From: Rhizobium sp.
GTDB lineage: Bacteria; Pseudomonadota; Alphaproteobacteria; Rhizobiales; Rhizobiaceae
Direction of reading: 5' to 3'
DNA length: 64,000 bases
Assembly: GCA_002796995.1 (NCBI GenBank)
Contig: PEKW01000005.1
Location: forward strand, 270,236 to 334,235
Below, piece by piece: positions 1 through 10,416 of the stretch. The position numbers and the translations under genes were made by a program. Every line of letters starts with the position of its first letter. The stretch's first letter is position 1. The notes below the pieces were generated by a model. It did not search any database. It was not told the DNA's origin and worked only from the letters and a program-made list of their open reading frames with translations.

Positions 1-1517
<1,517 letters not shown>

Positions 1518-1542
1518 ACCGGACGGCGAAAAATGAACATCG

Positions 1543-1576
1543 AGGGGCGGCACGAAAGTACCGCCCCTTATTGTGT
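1543..1576 (+). terminator. Rho-independent terminator after fumarase
   Basis: Perfect 8-bp stem AGGGGCGG (1543-1550) and CCGCCCCT (1561-1568) with a 10-nt loop, followed by the T-rich TTATTGTG. It lies just after the fumarase stop and before the next gene on the same strand. Confidence 0.7.
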
Positions 1577-1710
1577 CCAGAAGGTTTCAACTGTGAATTC
1601 AGCATGTTGCGCGACGCTTGCGCAGGCACTGCAAAATATCGCCGACTATTTCAGGGGTGCGGCCCATTAAATATTTCCAAACAATTTTCATCTAACTATT
1701 GGAAAGGATC

Positions 1711-2808
1711 ATGGATCCGAGAGATGAATGGAGTTCGCCGATGAACACGGCAACGACGCCGAAGGCGCAGATTCCCGACATAGCGGCGCAGATCACCTAT
1801 GCCATGCGCACGATGGGCGTCGCTCCCATTCCGCGGAACTATGAACTGTTTTACGAAGCCTATATCGGCTCCAATCCGACCCTGACCAAGGAACTTGCCG
1901 CGCTCGGCAGCAAGGCCACCCAGGAGGAACTGGACGAGCTCGGCCAGCAATATTTCGGCAATCACCAGACAAGGGTGATCGAGAACGCCCATTCCAAGAT
2001 CATCACCGAACTCGACGGGCTGCTGCGTCTGCTGAAGCAGGAGCAGAATTCGCTGGAGAGCTACAACAAGCTGCTCGGCGAGACCTATACCCGGATCAGT
2101 TCGAAGAACAGCACCAGCGCCGACATCCTGCGCAGCGCCATCACGCTTCTGTCGGAAGCCACCGGCGACACCATGGCCCACGGCTCGCACACGGTCGAGC
2201 AGGTCAGCCAGAAGTCCCAGGAGATGGACCAGGTCCGCAAGGAACTGGACGAATACAAGCGCATCGCCAACACGGATTCGCTGACCCGCATCGCCAACCG
2301 CCGCGCCTTCGACGAGCGCCTGGCGTCGATCTACAATGCGACGACGAGCGCACCGCTGACCGCCCTGGTGCTGGCCGACATCGACAATTTCAAGAAGATC
2401 AACGACACCTATGGCCATCCCGTCGGCGACAAGATCCTCGCGACGGTCGCCACCGTGATCCGCGCCAATGTGCGCAAGGACTGTTTTGTCGCCCGGACCG
2501 GCGGCGAGGAATTCGCCATCATCATCGAAGGCAATACCGCCGAAGAGGTCAACCAGATGTGCGAGCGGGTCAGAACCTCGCTCGAGACGACACCCTTCAA
2601 GAACTCGCGCACTGGCGTGAACTACGGCCCGATCACCCTTTCGCTCGGCTTCTGCATGGCCGGCGACGCCGAGGATCCCGGCGAGCTCTACGCCAAGTCG
2701 GACATCGCCCTCTACTGTGCCAAGAATGCCGGCCGCAACCGCACGAAGATCTTCGAGGACGGCATGAAGAAGGACTTCACCAAGAGTTGGCTGATCTACA
2801 AGCGGTAG
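1711..2808 (+). CDS. Diguanylate cyclase (GGDEF domain) with helical N-terminal region
   Basis: Makes cyclic di-GMP from two GTP. The N-terminal half has no membrane segment and looks helical; residues near 120-180 look coiled-coil prone. The GGDEF domain fills the C-terminal part, with ADIDNFKKIND, GHPVGD and an intact GGEEF active-site motif in ARTGGEEFAI. The inhibitory I-site is degenerate: Arg is kept at position -9 but the Asp at -6 is Cys (RKDC). The ATG at 1711 has GGAAAGGA just upstream and was chosen over a TTG at 1699 and an in-frame ATG at 1741. It is the first of three GGDEF genes in the window. No EAL phosphodiesterase is nearby. Confidence 0.9.
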   Translation: MDPRDEWSSPMNTATTPKAQIPDIAAQITYAMRTMGVAPIPRNYELFYEAYIGSNPTLTKELAALGSKATQEELDELGQQYFGNHQTRVIENAHSKIITELDGLLRLLKQEQNSLESYNKLLGETYTRISSKNSTSADILRSAITLLSEATGDTMAHGSHTVEQVSQKSQEMDQVRKELDEYKRIANTDSLTRIANRRAFDERLASIYNATTSAPLTALVLADIDNFKKINDTYGHPVGDKILATVATVIRANVRKDCFVARTGGEEFAIIIEGNTAEEVNQMCERVRTSLETTPFKNSRTGVNYGPITLSLGFCMAGDAEDPGELYAKSDIALYCAKNAGRNRTKIFEDGMKKDFTKSWLIYKR

Positions 2809-2824
2809 GTCCTCGCCTGAAGGG

Positions 2825-3622
2825 TCACGGACAGGCCGAAACGCCGCTTCCCCGGGCAATCGCGATCAGCTCCGGCCGGTATTCGAAGTGCATCGTGTCG
2901 TAGTGATACCACCGTCCGCCCCAGATGAAGCCATGGCGCTCGAAGACGTCGATGATCGCCATCGGGAACTTGTTGGCGTAGTTCGGCACCTTGCCGGGCT
3001 TGCCGCCGGACCAGATCCAGTAGTCGGCGAACTTGGTGTTGATGTCGATCGCCGCGCCGAAACTGTGCACCGACATGTTCGAGGCATTCGCCACCTTGCG
3101 CCAGTTGAACGTGCCGGCCGAGGGCGTGAGATATTTCTTCAGCTCGGGTTTTGACTTGAGTTCGTCGCGGACCTTCTCCAGCGCCGCCGCCGCACCCTGC
3201 CTCTTCGTCACCCGGAGACTTTCGCCGAACCAGGCCACCTTGACCAGAGAGCGTTCCACCTCCCGGGCCGATGCACCGTAGAGCCGCATCATCAACGGAT
3301 CGCTGCGGATGCGGCCGGGATCGAAATTGACCGCCGGCTTGGTTTCGCACGGCCCGACCGGATAGTCCTGCGAAAGACTGTCCTCGACGTCGCCCTTTTC
3401 GAGCTTGGTGAAATGGTCCTTGGCCTTGCCGTCGTCGATCAGAAGGGGCTCAGCCCCGTCTCGAAAGGTCAGGCGACCATCCTCGATGCCGGCGATCGTT
3501 TCGGGATAGGCCGCGACGAGCAGCCTGAGCTTTCCGTCCAGCCCGAGGTCGCCGGCCGCCGCCGCAGAACCGGCCAGGGCAAAGCCGAGGCACATCAGTG
3601 CAAATGACCCGACACGCTTCAT
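2825..3622 (-). CDS. Exported M15-family peptidase (D-Ala-D-Ala carboxypeptidase-like)
   Basis: Predicted zinc peptidase acting on peptidoglycan peptides in the periplasm. A Sec signal peptide (MKRVGSFALMCLGFALAGSAAAA) opens the protein. M15-type zinc ligands are visible in SVHSFGAAIDIN (His and Asp) and in the C-terminal HYDTMHFEYRPE. Length is 265 aa. The start was set at the ATG with GGGGGAGCGG upstream, because the frame continues upstream without homology. It converges with the diguanylate cyclase, 16 bp apart. The family includes endolysin-like and VanY-like enzymes, so the exact bond cleaved is not certain. Confidence 0.85.
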   Translation of the reverse strand: MKRVGSFALMCLGFALAGSAAAAGDLGLDGKLRLLVAAYPETIAGIEDGRLTFRDGAEPLLIDDGKAKDHFTKLEKGDVEDSLSQDYPVGPCETKPAVNFDPGRIRSDPLMMRLYGASAREVERSLVKVAWFGESLRVTKRQGAAAALEKVRDELKSKPELKKYLTPSAGTFNWRKVANASNMSVHSFGAAIDINTKFADYWIWSGGKPGKVPNYANKFPMAIIDVFERHGFIWGGRWYHYDTMHFEYRPELIAIARGSGVSACP

Positions 3623-3734
3623 CCGCTCCCCCTTGCTGGCTGTCACAGCCCCGCGGCCAAAGCGTCGCACGGGCGGCCGGCCCTGACAATGCGTCACGCC
3701 GCCGCCGGGTAAGGGAGCGGCGCAGACGCCTGTC

Positions 3735-4343
3735 TTACCACATGGTCTTGGCGGCGCGCTCCGGCCACTGGCGATCATAGCTCTCCTTGTCGAAATCGGC
3801 CTGCGCCGCCTGCAGCAGATCGCCGGGCGTCGGCAGGCTCTTCGGATCGACGAAACTTTCCGGGTTCCACAGATCGGCCCGCATGATCGCCCGGGCGCAC
3901 TGGAAATACACCTCGTCGATGGTCACCAGTACCACGCTGCGCGGGTGCTTGCCGTCCATCTCGAAGCTGTCGAGCAGGTCGGCATCGACCGAGACAACGG
4001 CCTGACCGTTGACTCGGATCGCCGTGTTCGAGCCGGGAATGAGGAACATCAGCGCGACGCGCGGATCGCGCACGATGTTGAGCAGCGAATCGATCCGGTT
4101 GTTGCCGCGCCAGTCGGGAATGGCGAGCGTCTTTTCGTCTTCCACCCGCACGACCGCGCCGCGATCGCCGCGCGGGGAACAATCGAGCCCTTCGGGACCG
4201 ACGGTTGCCAGCACCATGAAGGGCGAGGCCTCGATCATCCGGCGATAGTCGGCGGTCAGCGCCGGCGTGACCTTGACCAGCGAGGCTTCCGACACGCCCT
4301 GATAGATGTCCCGGAGTGCTTCGGGGCTGCGGATGATCGTCAT
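3735..4343 (-). CDS. PPOX-class (pyridoxamine 5'-phosphate oxidase-like) flavoprotein
   Basis: Small split-barrel protein of 202 aa expected to bind FMN or F420-like flavin. It resembles the FMN-dependent MSMEG_1061-type subgroup rather than PdxH itself. Characteristic stretches are PFMVLATVGPEGLDCSPRGD and IPDWRGNNRIDSLLNIVRDPRV, followed by LMFLIPGSNTAIRVNG. The start is the ATG preceded by AGGAAGGAG; 13 further in-frame codons upstream were excluded. The physiological substrate is unknown. It lies between two other minus-strand genes, with a 112-bp gap to the peptidase, so it is probably transcribed on its own. Confidence 0.85.
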   Translation of the reverse strand: MTIIRSPEALRDIYQGVSEASLVKVTPALTADYRRMIEASPFMVLATVGPEGLDCSPRGDRGAVVRVEDEKTLAIPDWRGNNRIDSLLNIVRDPRVALMFLIPGSNTAIRVNGQAVVSVDADLLDSFEMDGKHPRSVVLVTIDEVYFQCARAIMRADLWNPESFVDPKSLPTPGDLLQAAQADFDKESYDRQWPERAAKTMW

Positions 4344-4415
4344 GGCTGCTCCTTCCTGGTCTGCCGCGATGGGGCGCGGCACGCGGCCGCCGGCCCCCTC
4401 TACGACCGAAGCGTA

Positions 4416-5354
4416 TCAGAAGGATGACGCCGCGCGCAGCCTCGTCGTTTCACCGAGATCGCCGACAGCGCCGTCCCCGAGAAGAAAGTCGGAAACGGCC
4501 GCGATCACCCCCGGTGCGCTGACGATGCGGCGGTGCCCCTGCCCGTTCGCCCAGTGATGGTGGATGTGATCGGCGACACCGAGATAGCGCCGAGCCTGGT
4601 CGGCGCCGACCTCCTTGTCGTCCTCGGCATGCACCACCAGCAGGGGCTTGCCGAGCCGAAGCGCGATCGGCACGCCGTCCAGTGCCTCGACGGGACAGCC
4701 GACCCGCCGCTCGGTTCTGGCGATGAGCGCCCGGCCGGTCGCAGGCGAAAGGCCGACCATCCGCGCAAAGCCGGTGAAGACATCGTCGATCCGCGACGGC
4801 GCACCGATCACGGCTAGACGGTTTGCCTTGATGGCCGGAATGCCGGGAAAACTGCCGCCCGCCGCCGCCATCAGGGCTGCGCCGCCGAAGGAGTGGCCGA
4901 CGGCCGCATCGAAGGGTCCGAACCGCTCCTGCACCCTGGCCATGGCCTCGGCCGCCAGGCGCATGTCGAGGCTCCGGCCATAGGAGCGGCCATGTCCCGG
5001 CAGGTCGAGCACGAAGACTTCCGCGCCCGCTTCCCGCAGGCCCATGGCGAGATCGGCCAGATACTCGGCCCGCGAGCCCCAGCCGTGCACCACGAGCACC
5101 CTCGGCGCCGAGCAGTTCGGCGAGCCGATCCTGTGGACGCCGACCCTGGCACCGCCAGGCCCGAGCCGCAGCTTCTCGGCAAGCGCCAGCGTGCGCGCGC
5201 CCTCGGCAAAGGCTGCCTTGGCCTTGCCCTCCCGCGGCCGTTTCGGCGGCGTACGGCAGAAAAGGGCAAGGGCGGCGCGGCTGGCGAGTTCCGGAGAGAC
5301 GCGCCCAAGCGCGGAGAAACCGAATCGGGTGACCTTGATGGCAAAGGATGGCAT
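4416..5354 (-). CDS. Alpha/beta hydrolase
   Basis: Serine hydrolase of 312 aa. The nucleophile elbow is GHSFGG. An acid candidate lies in VVHAEDDKEV and the catalytic His in GQGHRRI. The oxyanion region is VVHGWGSRAEYLADL, and the lid region is short. It is divergent from the MarR regulator at 5402. The spacer is only 47 bp and holds two operator-like repeats, so this hydrolase is probably the regulator's target and may detoxify or process its ligand. Substrate cannot be read from the sequence. Confidence 0.88.
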   Translation of the reverse strand: MPSFAIKVTRFGFSALGRVSPELASRAALALFCRTPPKRPREGKAKAAFAEGARTLALAEKLRLGPGGARVGVHRIGSPNCSAPRVLVVHGWGSRAEYLADLAMGLREAGAEVFVLDLPGHGRSYGRSLDMRLAAEAMARVQERFGPFDAAVGHSFGGAALMAAAGGSFPGIPAIKANRLAVIGAPSRIDDVFTGFARMVGLSPATGRALIARTERRVGCPVEALDGVPIALRLGKPLLVVHAEDDKEVGADQARRYLGVADHIHHHWANGQGHRRIVSAPGVIAAVSDFLLGDGAVGDLGETTRLRAASSF

Positions 5355-5373
5355 AGTCGGAATCCCTGTGAAT

Positions 5374-5407
5374 GTTCAACGATGAACAATAAAGTACAAC
5401 CATGAAC
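5374..5407. promoter_or_regulatory. Doubled operator between hydrolase and marR
   Basis: GTTCA-ACGA-TGAAC at 5374-5387 sits inside a perfect 6-bp-arm inverted repeat (TGTTCA/TGAACA, 5373-5388). A second copy, GTACA-ACCA-TGAAC, occupies 5394-5407 and matches at 12 of 14 bases. The copies are exactly 20 bp apart, about two helical turns, and the second overlaps the marR start codon. This layout fits cooperative binding by an autorepressing MarR dimer. Confidence 0.65.
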
Positions 5408-5869
5408 AAAAATCAAGCCCTGCCGTGGGACCACCCGCGCTTCAAGAGCTGGATCTCCGTCGGCCGCGCCTGCCAGCTCATGCAGCAGGCGCTGACGCGC
5501 GCCCTTTCCTCGCTCGACATCAAGCCGCCCCACCTGGACATCCTGATCAATCTCTACCGCTTCGAAGGCATTTCGCAGCAGGAGCTGGCCCGCAAGCTGC
5601 TGGTCGGCCGCTCCAACATGAGCATGCTGCTGCCGCAGATGGAGAAGCGCGGCCTGATCGAGCGGCGCCCGGACAGCCGCGACAAGCGTATCCTGCGCCT
5701 GTTCCTCACCGACGAGGGCCGCGACCTGACCACCCGGGCCATGGTCATCCAGACGGACCTGATCGAGCGCACGCTTTCGGTAACTCCGATCGAGGATTGC
5801 ATGATGATGGCGACGCATATGGAAAAGCTGATTGCCCGCCTGCAAAGCGAGGAGGCCGCGGAGGACTGA
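5402..5869 (+). CDS. MarR-family transcriptional regulator
   Basis: Winged-helix repressor of 155 aa. The recognition region is ISQQELARKLLVGRSNMSMLLPQMEKRG, and the wing is ERRPDSRDKRILRLFLTDEG, with the usual D-x-R-D-x-R core. The N- and C-terminal helices would form the dimer. The start codon itself lies in the second half of a tandem operator, which implies autoregulation. It is divergent from the alpha/beta hydrolase, the likely co-regulated gene. The inducer is unknown. Confidence 0.92.
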   Translation: MNKNQALPWDHPRFKSWISVGRACQLMQQALTRALSSLDIKPPHLDILINLYRFEGISQQELARKLLVGRSNMSMLLPQMEKRGLIERRPDSRDKRILRLFLTDEGRDLTTRAMVIQTDLIERTLSVTPIEDCMMMATHMEKLIARLQSEEAAED

Positions 5870-5906
5870 ACAGCACCGCCTCCTGGCCTTCCGGAGTGCT
5901 TTTCGG

Positions 5907-6269
5907 TCAGCGGCGGTCGCGGCTGAGACCTTTTTCGGCCAGTTCCCGTTCGTATTCGGCAAACTTCGCCTCGCCGGTCTCGCCGAGTTCGCGCAGGTAG
6001 GTCCAGGTGAAGATGCCGCTGTCATGGCCGTCGTCGAAAGCAATGCGCACGGCGTAGTTTCCGGTCGGCGCGACGGCCTTGATCGCCACCTCGCGCTTGC
6101 CGGGCACGGTCACCTTCTGCCCCGGACCGTGACCCTGCACTTCCGCCGAGGGAGACAGGACCCGCAGCATTTCCGCCGGCAGGGCCGCCGTCACGCCGTC
6201 GTTGAAGCTGACCGACAGCATCCGCCGATCCTTCGACACTTTGAGTTCGGTTGGCCAGAAATCGCTCAT
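5907..6269 (-). CDS. DUF971 (GBBH-like N-terminal domain) protein
   Basis: A 120-aa protein made of one DUF971 domain, related to the N-terminal domain of gamma-butyrobetaine hydroxylase. Typical features are the WPTELKVSKDRRMLSVSFNDG opening and the RIAFDDGHDSGIFTWTYLREL segment. In the family the domain is small, often metal-linked, and found alone or near Fe-S and cofactor genes. The ATG at 6269 is preferred; an in-frame TTG sits five codons upstream. It is divergent from moaA, 146 bp apart. Cellular role is not established. Confidence 0.82.
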   Translation of the reverse strand: MSDFWPTELKVSKDRRMLSVSFNDGVTAALPAEMLRVLSPSAEVQGHGPGQKVTVPGKREVAIKAVAPTGNYAVRIAFDDGHDSGIFTWTYLRELGETGEAKFAEYERELAEKGLSRDRR

Positions 6270-6415
6270 CTTCGCATCCGTCAAATTGCCCTGCGCCGAG
6301 AACTATGCCCGCATCTTGTGCAGCGCAAGACATTTTGCCGGTCGAACAAGCACCCATTTGCTTGACGTTAGTCACCATGCTGACCATCTTAGCCGCATAA
6401 ACGGGAGGTCGTGCT

Positions 6416-7465
6416 TTGAATTTCAGTGCCGGACCATGGCAGGATGCAACCGCGCTCACCTCGGCCGACGCGCCGATGGTCGATCCGTTCGGCCGCGCCG
6501 TGACCTATCTTCGCGTCTCGGTCACCGACCGCTGCGATTTCCGCTGCACCTACTGCATGTCGGAAAACATGAACTTCCTGCCGAAGAAGGACCTGCTGAC
6601 CCTCGAGGAGCTTGACCGGCTCTGTTCCGCCTTCGTCGCCAAGGGCGTGAAGAAACTGCGGCTGACCGGCGGCGAACCCCTTGTGCGCAAGAACATCATG
6701 TTCCTCGTCCGCAGCCTGTCCCGTCATCTCGAAAGCGGCGCGCTCGAGGAACTGACGCTGACCACCAACGGCTCGCAGCTCTCGCGCTTTGCCACGGAAC
6801 TCGCCGACTGCGGCGTACGCCGCATCAACGTCTCGCTCGACACGCTCGATCCGGAGAAGTTCCGCACGATCACCCGCTGGGGCGAGTTCGACAAGGTGAT
6901 GGAAGGCGTGCGCGCCGCCCAGGCCGCCGGCATCCGCGTCAAACTCAACGCCGTCGCCCTCAAGGATTTCAACGAACACGAGATCCCCGAACTGATGCGC
7001 TATGCCCATGCCAACGACATGGACCTGACGCTCATTGAAACCATGCCGATGGGCGAGACCGGCGAGGATCGCACCGACCAGTACCTGCCGCTGTCCCTGG
7101 TTCGCCAGCGGCTGGAGGAGAGCTTCACCCTCACCGACCTGCCGCTCTCCACCGGCGGCCCCGCACGCTATGTCAGGGTCGAGGAGACCGGCGGCAAGCT
7201 CGGCCTGATCACGCCCATGACGCATAATTTCTGCGAGAGCTGCAACCGCGTGCGCCTCACCTGCACCGGCACGCTCTATATGTGCCTCGGCCAGGACGAT
7301 GCGGCCGACCTGCGCACGGCGCTGCGCGCATCGCCCGACGATGCCTTCCTGTCGGCGGCGATCGACGAGGCGATCGGCCGCAAACCGAAGGGCCACGACT
7401 TCATCATCGACCGCGACCACCGCCGCCCGGCCGTGGCCCGCCACATGAGCGTCACCGGCGGCTGA
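6416..7465 (+). CDS. moaA: GTP 3',8-cyclase MoaA
   Basis: Radical SAM enzyme for the first step of molybdenum cofactor synthesis, converting GTP to 3',8-cyclo-GTP. The N-terminal cluster motif CDFRCTYC binds the SAM-coordinating [4Fe-4S]. The C-terminal cluster cysteines are in [15 protein letters not shown]. The protein ends in Gly-Gly (MSVTGG), the conserved MoaA tail. The start is a TTG with a strong GGGAGG seven bases upstream; the next in-frame ATG would leave the MVDPFGR core but no good ribosome site. Length is 349 aa, normal for the family. mobA and mobB lie 2.3 kb downstream, after two transporter genes. Confidence 0.96.
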   Translation: MNFSAGPWQDATALTSADAPMVDPFGRAVTYLRVSVTDRCDFRCTYCMSENMNFLPKKDLLTLEELDRLCSAFVAKGVKKLRLTGGEPLVRKNIMFLVRSLSRHLESGALEELTLTTNGSQLSRFATELADCGVRRINVSLDTLDPEKFRTITRWGEFDKVMEGVRAAQAAGIRVKLNAVALKDFNEHEIPELMRYAHANDMDLTLIETMPMGETGEDRTDQYLPLSLVRQRLEESFTLTDLPLSTGGPARYVRVEETGGKLGLITPMTHNFCESCNRVRLTCTGTLYMCLGQDDAADLRTALRASPDDAFLSAAIDEAIGRKPKGHDFIIDRDHRRPAVARHMSVTGG

Positions 7466-7614
7466 ATGCCGACGGCGGCTCTGCCGTCTCCCCGCACTCC
7501 AACGCGTCGTACACGTCTTTTCGCGCACAACCCGACAATCACCGCCCCAGGCGATACCGAACATGCGTCGTTTCCGTTAGAAGGTCCGACAGAGTTTTCC
7601 AGGATTCCCCCCGA

Positions 7615-8526
7615 ATGGCATTGTCCAACAATACCAAGGGCGCCTTGCTGATGGCGCTCTCGATGGCCGGCTTCACGTTCAACGATGCGCTGAGCAAGGC
7701 CGTGACCCCGCTGATGAATGTCGGCCAGTTGATGTTCGTGCGCGGTGCGCTCACCACCATTCTGGTCTTCCTGGTGGCCCGCCACATGGGAGCCCTCGGT
7801 CACATCCGCATGCTGACGCGGCCGACCGTGCTGCTGCGCATGCTGTTCGAGACGCTGGCCGCCGTCACCTTCCTCAGCGCGCTCGGGCAGATGCCGCTCG
7901 CCAACGTTTCGTCGATCCTGCAGTCGCTGCCGCTCGCCGTGACGCTGGGCGCCGCCCTCTTCCTCGGCGAGCCGGTCGGCTGGCGGCGCTGGACGGCCAT
8001 CGGCATCGGCTTCCTCGGCGTGCTGATCATCATCCGGCCCGGCCCCGAAGGCTTCACGATGGCCTCGCTCTACGTGCTGATGAGCGTCGTCTTCGCCGCC
8101 GCCCGCGATCTCGTCACCAAGAAGATCGATTCCGGCATATCCTCGCTCGCCATCACGCTGAGCACGGCTGCCGGCATCACCATTGCCGGCGCAGCGCTGA
8201 TCGTTCCCTTCGGCGGCTGGCAGCCGATGAGCGGTTCCACCTGGGGGATCATGCTGATCGCCTCCTGCCTGATCTTCATCGGTTACCTGGCGATCATCAT
8301 GGCCATGCGCACCGGCGAGATTTCCTTCATCGCTCCGTTCCGCTATACGAGCCTGCTCTGGGCCGTCACGCTCGGCATGGTCTTCTTCGGCGAGGTTCCC
8401 GACATCTGGATGGCAGTCGGCACGGTGATCGTCATCGGCTCCGGCCTCTACGCCTTCTATCGCGAGAACAAGCGCCGCGCTGAGATGGCGAGGCTTGAGG
8501 CCGCGTTGGCCAAGCCGGCCCTGTAG
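7615..8526 (+). CDS. DMT-superfamily EamA transporter
   Basis: Ten-helix inner-membrane transporter of 303 aa built from two EamA repeats. The first repeat holds LLMALSMAGFTFNDALSKAV and the second begins near ISSLAITLSTAAG. The conserved end-of-repeat segments ALFLGEPVGWRRWTAIGIGF and MVFFGEVPDIWMAVGTVIVI are clear. The start is the ATG at 7615; the open frame extends upstream but overlaps the end of moaA without any homology. Substrate is unpredictable; family members export amino acids, nucleotides or drugs. It lies between moaA and mobAB, and a role in molybdenum cofactor synthesis is not implied. Confidence 0.9.
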   Translation: MALSNNTKGALLMALSMAGFTFNDALSKAVTPLMNVGQLMFVRGALTTILVFLVARHMGALGHIRMLTRPTVLLRMLFETLAAVTFLSALGQMPLANVSSILQSLPLAVTLGAALFLGEPVGWRRWTAIGIGFLGVLIIIRPGPEGFTMASLYVLMSVVFAAARDLVTKKIDSGISSLAITLSTAAGITIAGAALIVPFGGWQPMSGSTWGIMLIASCLIFIGYLAIIMAMRTGEISFIAPFRYTSLLWAVTLGMVFFGEVPDIWMAVGTVIVIGSGLYAFYRENKRRAEMARLEAALAKPAL

Positions 8527-8545
8527 GTAGGCCAGCGAGGCGCCC

Positions 8546-9775
8546 ATGGACGCGACAAGGAAAGACAGCTTGAAGACCGCCCGCTTCCTCGACCGCCGGT
8601 CGCCGCCGCACATCGTCACGCTGGTGGCCATCGCCGGCCTCTCGGCGCTGACGATGAACATCTTCCTACCCTCGCTGCCCAGCATGGCGAAGGATTTTGG
8701 CGTCACCTACGGCACGATCCAGATCCTGATCTCGGGCTATATCGCCATGACGGCCGTGGTGCAGATTGCCATCGGCCCGCTCTCCGACCGTTTCGGGCGG
8801 CGCCCGACCGTCATCGGCAGCCTCGTCATCCTGCTGCTCGCCACGCTTGTCTGCATGGTCGCGACGGACATCTACACGCTCGTCGCCGCCCGCATGCTGC
8901 AGACAGCCGTGGTCGCCGGCATCGTCCTGTCGCGCGCCATCGTGCGCGACATGGTGCCGATGGAAGAGGCCGCCTCGATGATCGGCTACGTCACCATGGG
9001 CATGACCATCGTGCCCATGATCGGCCCGACGCTCGGCGGCGTACTGGGCGATGCCTTCGGCTGGCGGGCCAATTTCGTCGCCCTTTTTGCTCTCGGCGTG
9101 GTCGTGCTGGCGCTGGTCGCGGCCGATCTCGGCGAGACCAACCGCAACCGCAGCGCCAGTTTTTCCGCGCAGTTCCGGGCTTGGCCGGGGCTGCTCGCCT
9201 CACAGCAGTTCTGGGGCTATACGGCGGTCGTGACCTTCACCTCCGGCGCCTTCTTCGCCTTTCTCGGCGGCGCGCCCTTCATCGGCGCGACGCTGATGCA
9301 CATGAGCCCGAGCACGCTCGGCCTGCAGTTCATCTTCATCGCCGCCGGCTACATGGCCGGCAACTTCGTCTCCGGCCGTTACGCGCGCCGCTACGGCACC
9401 TCCAACATGATGCTCGCCGGCACCATCGCCATGATCGTCGGAACGCTGGTTCCGGCCGCCTTCCTTTTGGCGGGCGTGGGATCCGCCCTCGCCTTCTTCG
9501 GGCCGCAGGTGATCGTCGGCTTCGGCAACGGCCTGACGCTGCCGAGTGCCAATGCCGGCGTCGTCAGCGTCAAGCCCCATCTCGCCGGCTCGGCATCGGG
9601 CCTGAGCGGCGCCATCGCCATGGGCGGCGGTGCGGGAACCTCGGTATTCGCCTCGTCGATCCTCACCGTCGAGACGGGCGCCATGCCCATGCTGCTGGTC
9701 ATGCTGGCCTGCGGCGTGCTCGCCGTGGCCGCGATCCTCTACCTGCGCTATGGTGATCCGCAGGTGAGCGAGTAA
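8546..9775 (+). CDS. Bcr/CflA-type MFS multidrug efflux transporter
   Basis: Twelve-helix major facilitator of 409 aa driven by proton exchange. The Bcr/CflA signature is visible: NIFLPSLPSMAKDFGV in helix 1 and the loop motif GPLSDRFGRRPTVIGS between helices 2 and 3. The antiporter motif C region is TIVPMIGPTLGGVLGDAFGWR. It follows the EamA gene after 19 bp and precedes mobA by 14 bp, so the three are probably co-transcribed. Family members export bicyclomycin, chloramphenicol, sulfonamides or cysteine; the substrate here is unknown. Confidence 0.92.
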   Translation: MDATRKDSLKTARFLDRRSPPHIVTLVAIAGLSALTMNIFLPSLPSMAKDFGVTYGTIQILISGYIAMTAVVQIAIGPLSDRFGRRPTVIGSLVILLLATLVCMVATDIYTLVAARMLQTAVVAGIVLSRAIVRDMVPMEEAASMIGYVTMGMTIVPMIGPTLGGVLGDAFGWRANFVALFALGVVVLALVAADLGETNRNRSASFSAQFRAWPGLLASQQFWGYTAVVTFTSGAFFAFLGGAPFIGATLMHMSPSTLGLQFIFIAAGYMAGNFVSGRYARRYGTSNMMLAGTIAMIVGTLVPAAFLLAGVGSALAFFGPQVIVGFGNGLTLPSANAGVVSVKPHLAGSASGLSGAIAMGGGAGTSVFASSILTVETGAMPMLLVMLACGVLAVAAILYLRYGDPQVSE

Positions 9776-9789
9776 GCCACGGAGCCGTG

Positions 9790-10416
9790 ATGCGAGACCG
9801 TCTTGTCCCCGCCCTCATTCTCGCCGGTGGCCTGTCGCGTCGCATGGGCCGCGACAAGGCCTCGGCCGAGCTTGGCGGCAAGCCGATGATCGTCCGGATC
9901 GCCGAAAGGATCGGGCCGCAGGTCGGAGCGCTCGCCATCAACGCGCCGGAGGCTTCTGCAGCCGGCATCGACCTGCCGCTGGTTCCCGATACGATCGCCG
10001 GCCGTCCCGGCCCCCTTGCCGGCGTGCTCGCCGGCCTGCGCCGCGCCGCCGCCATGACGCCCGCTGCGACCCATCTGCTGACCGTCCCGGCGGACACGCC
10101 CTTCCTGCCGCTCGATCTCGTGGCACGGCTCGAAGGCGCGGCCGCGGCACGCGACCAGATCGTTCTCGCTGCCTCCGCCGGCCAGGTCCATCCGGTCGTC
10201 GCATTGTGGCCGCTCTCGCTCGCGGACGATCTGGAGGTTTGGCTGACCGAGCCCGGAAACCGGAAACTGCAGGCCTTCATCGCACGCCATCCATCCTTGG
10301 CGGTCGACTTTCCCCTGCTTGCAACGCCGGCCGGCAAGCTCGATCCCTTCTTCAACGTCAACACGCCGGACGATCTCGCAACGGCCGAACGTTTTCTCGA
10401 GGTTCTTGGCGAATGA
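9790..10416 (+). CDS. mobA: Molybdenum cofactor guanylyltransferase MobA
   Basis: Attaches GMP to molybdopterin to form the MGD form of the cofactor in the cytoplasm. The nucleotide-binding signature LILAGGLSRRMGRDKASAEL is intact near the N-terminus. PADTPFLPLDLV carries the metal-binding Asp, and NVNTPDDL is the conserved late motif. Length is 208 aa. GTG and ATG codons are adjacent at 9787 and 9790; the ATG gives better spacing to GGAG. The stop overlaps the mobB start as ATGA, indicating translational coupling. Confidence 0.95.
   Translation: MRDRLVPALILAGGLSRRMGRDKASAELGGKPMIVRIAERIGPQVGALAINAPEASAAGIDLPLVPDTIAGRPGPLAGVLAGLRRAAAMTPAATHLLTVPADTPFLPLDLVARLEGAAAARDQIVLAASAGQVHPVVALWPLSLADDLEVWLTEPGNRKLQAFIARHPSLAVDFPLLATPAGKLDPFFNVNTPDDLATAERFLEVLGE

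Noticed and set aside
5871..5902. Terminator between marR and the DUF971 gene
   Set aside because: AGCAC and GTGCT can pair and TTTT follows, but the loop is long and inner pairing is poor; not strong enough to list.
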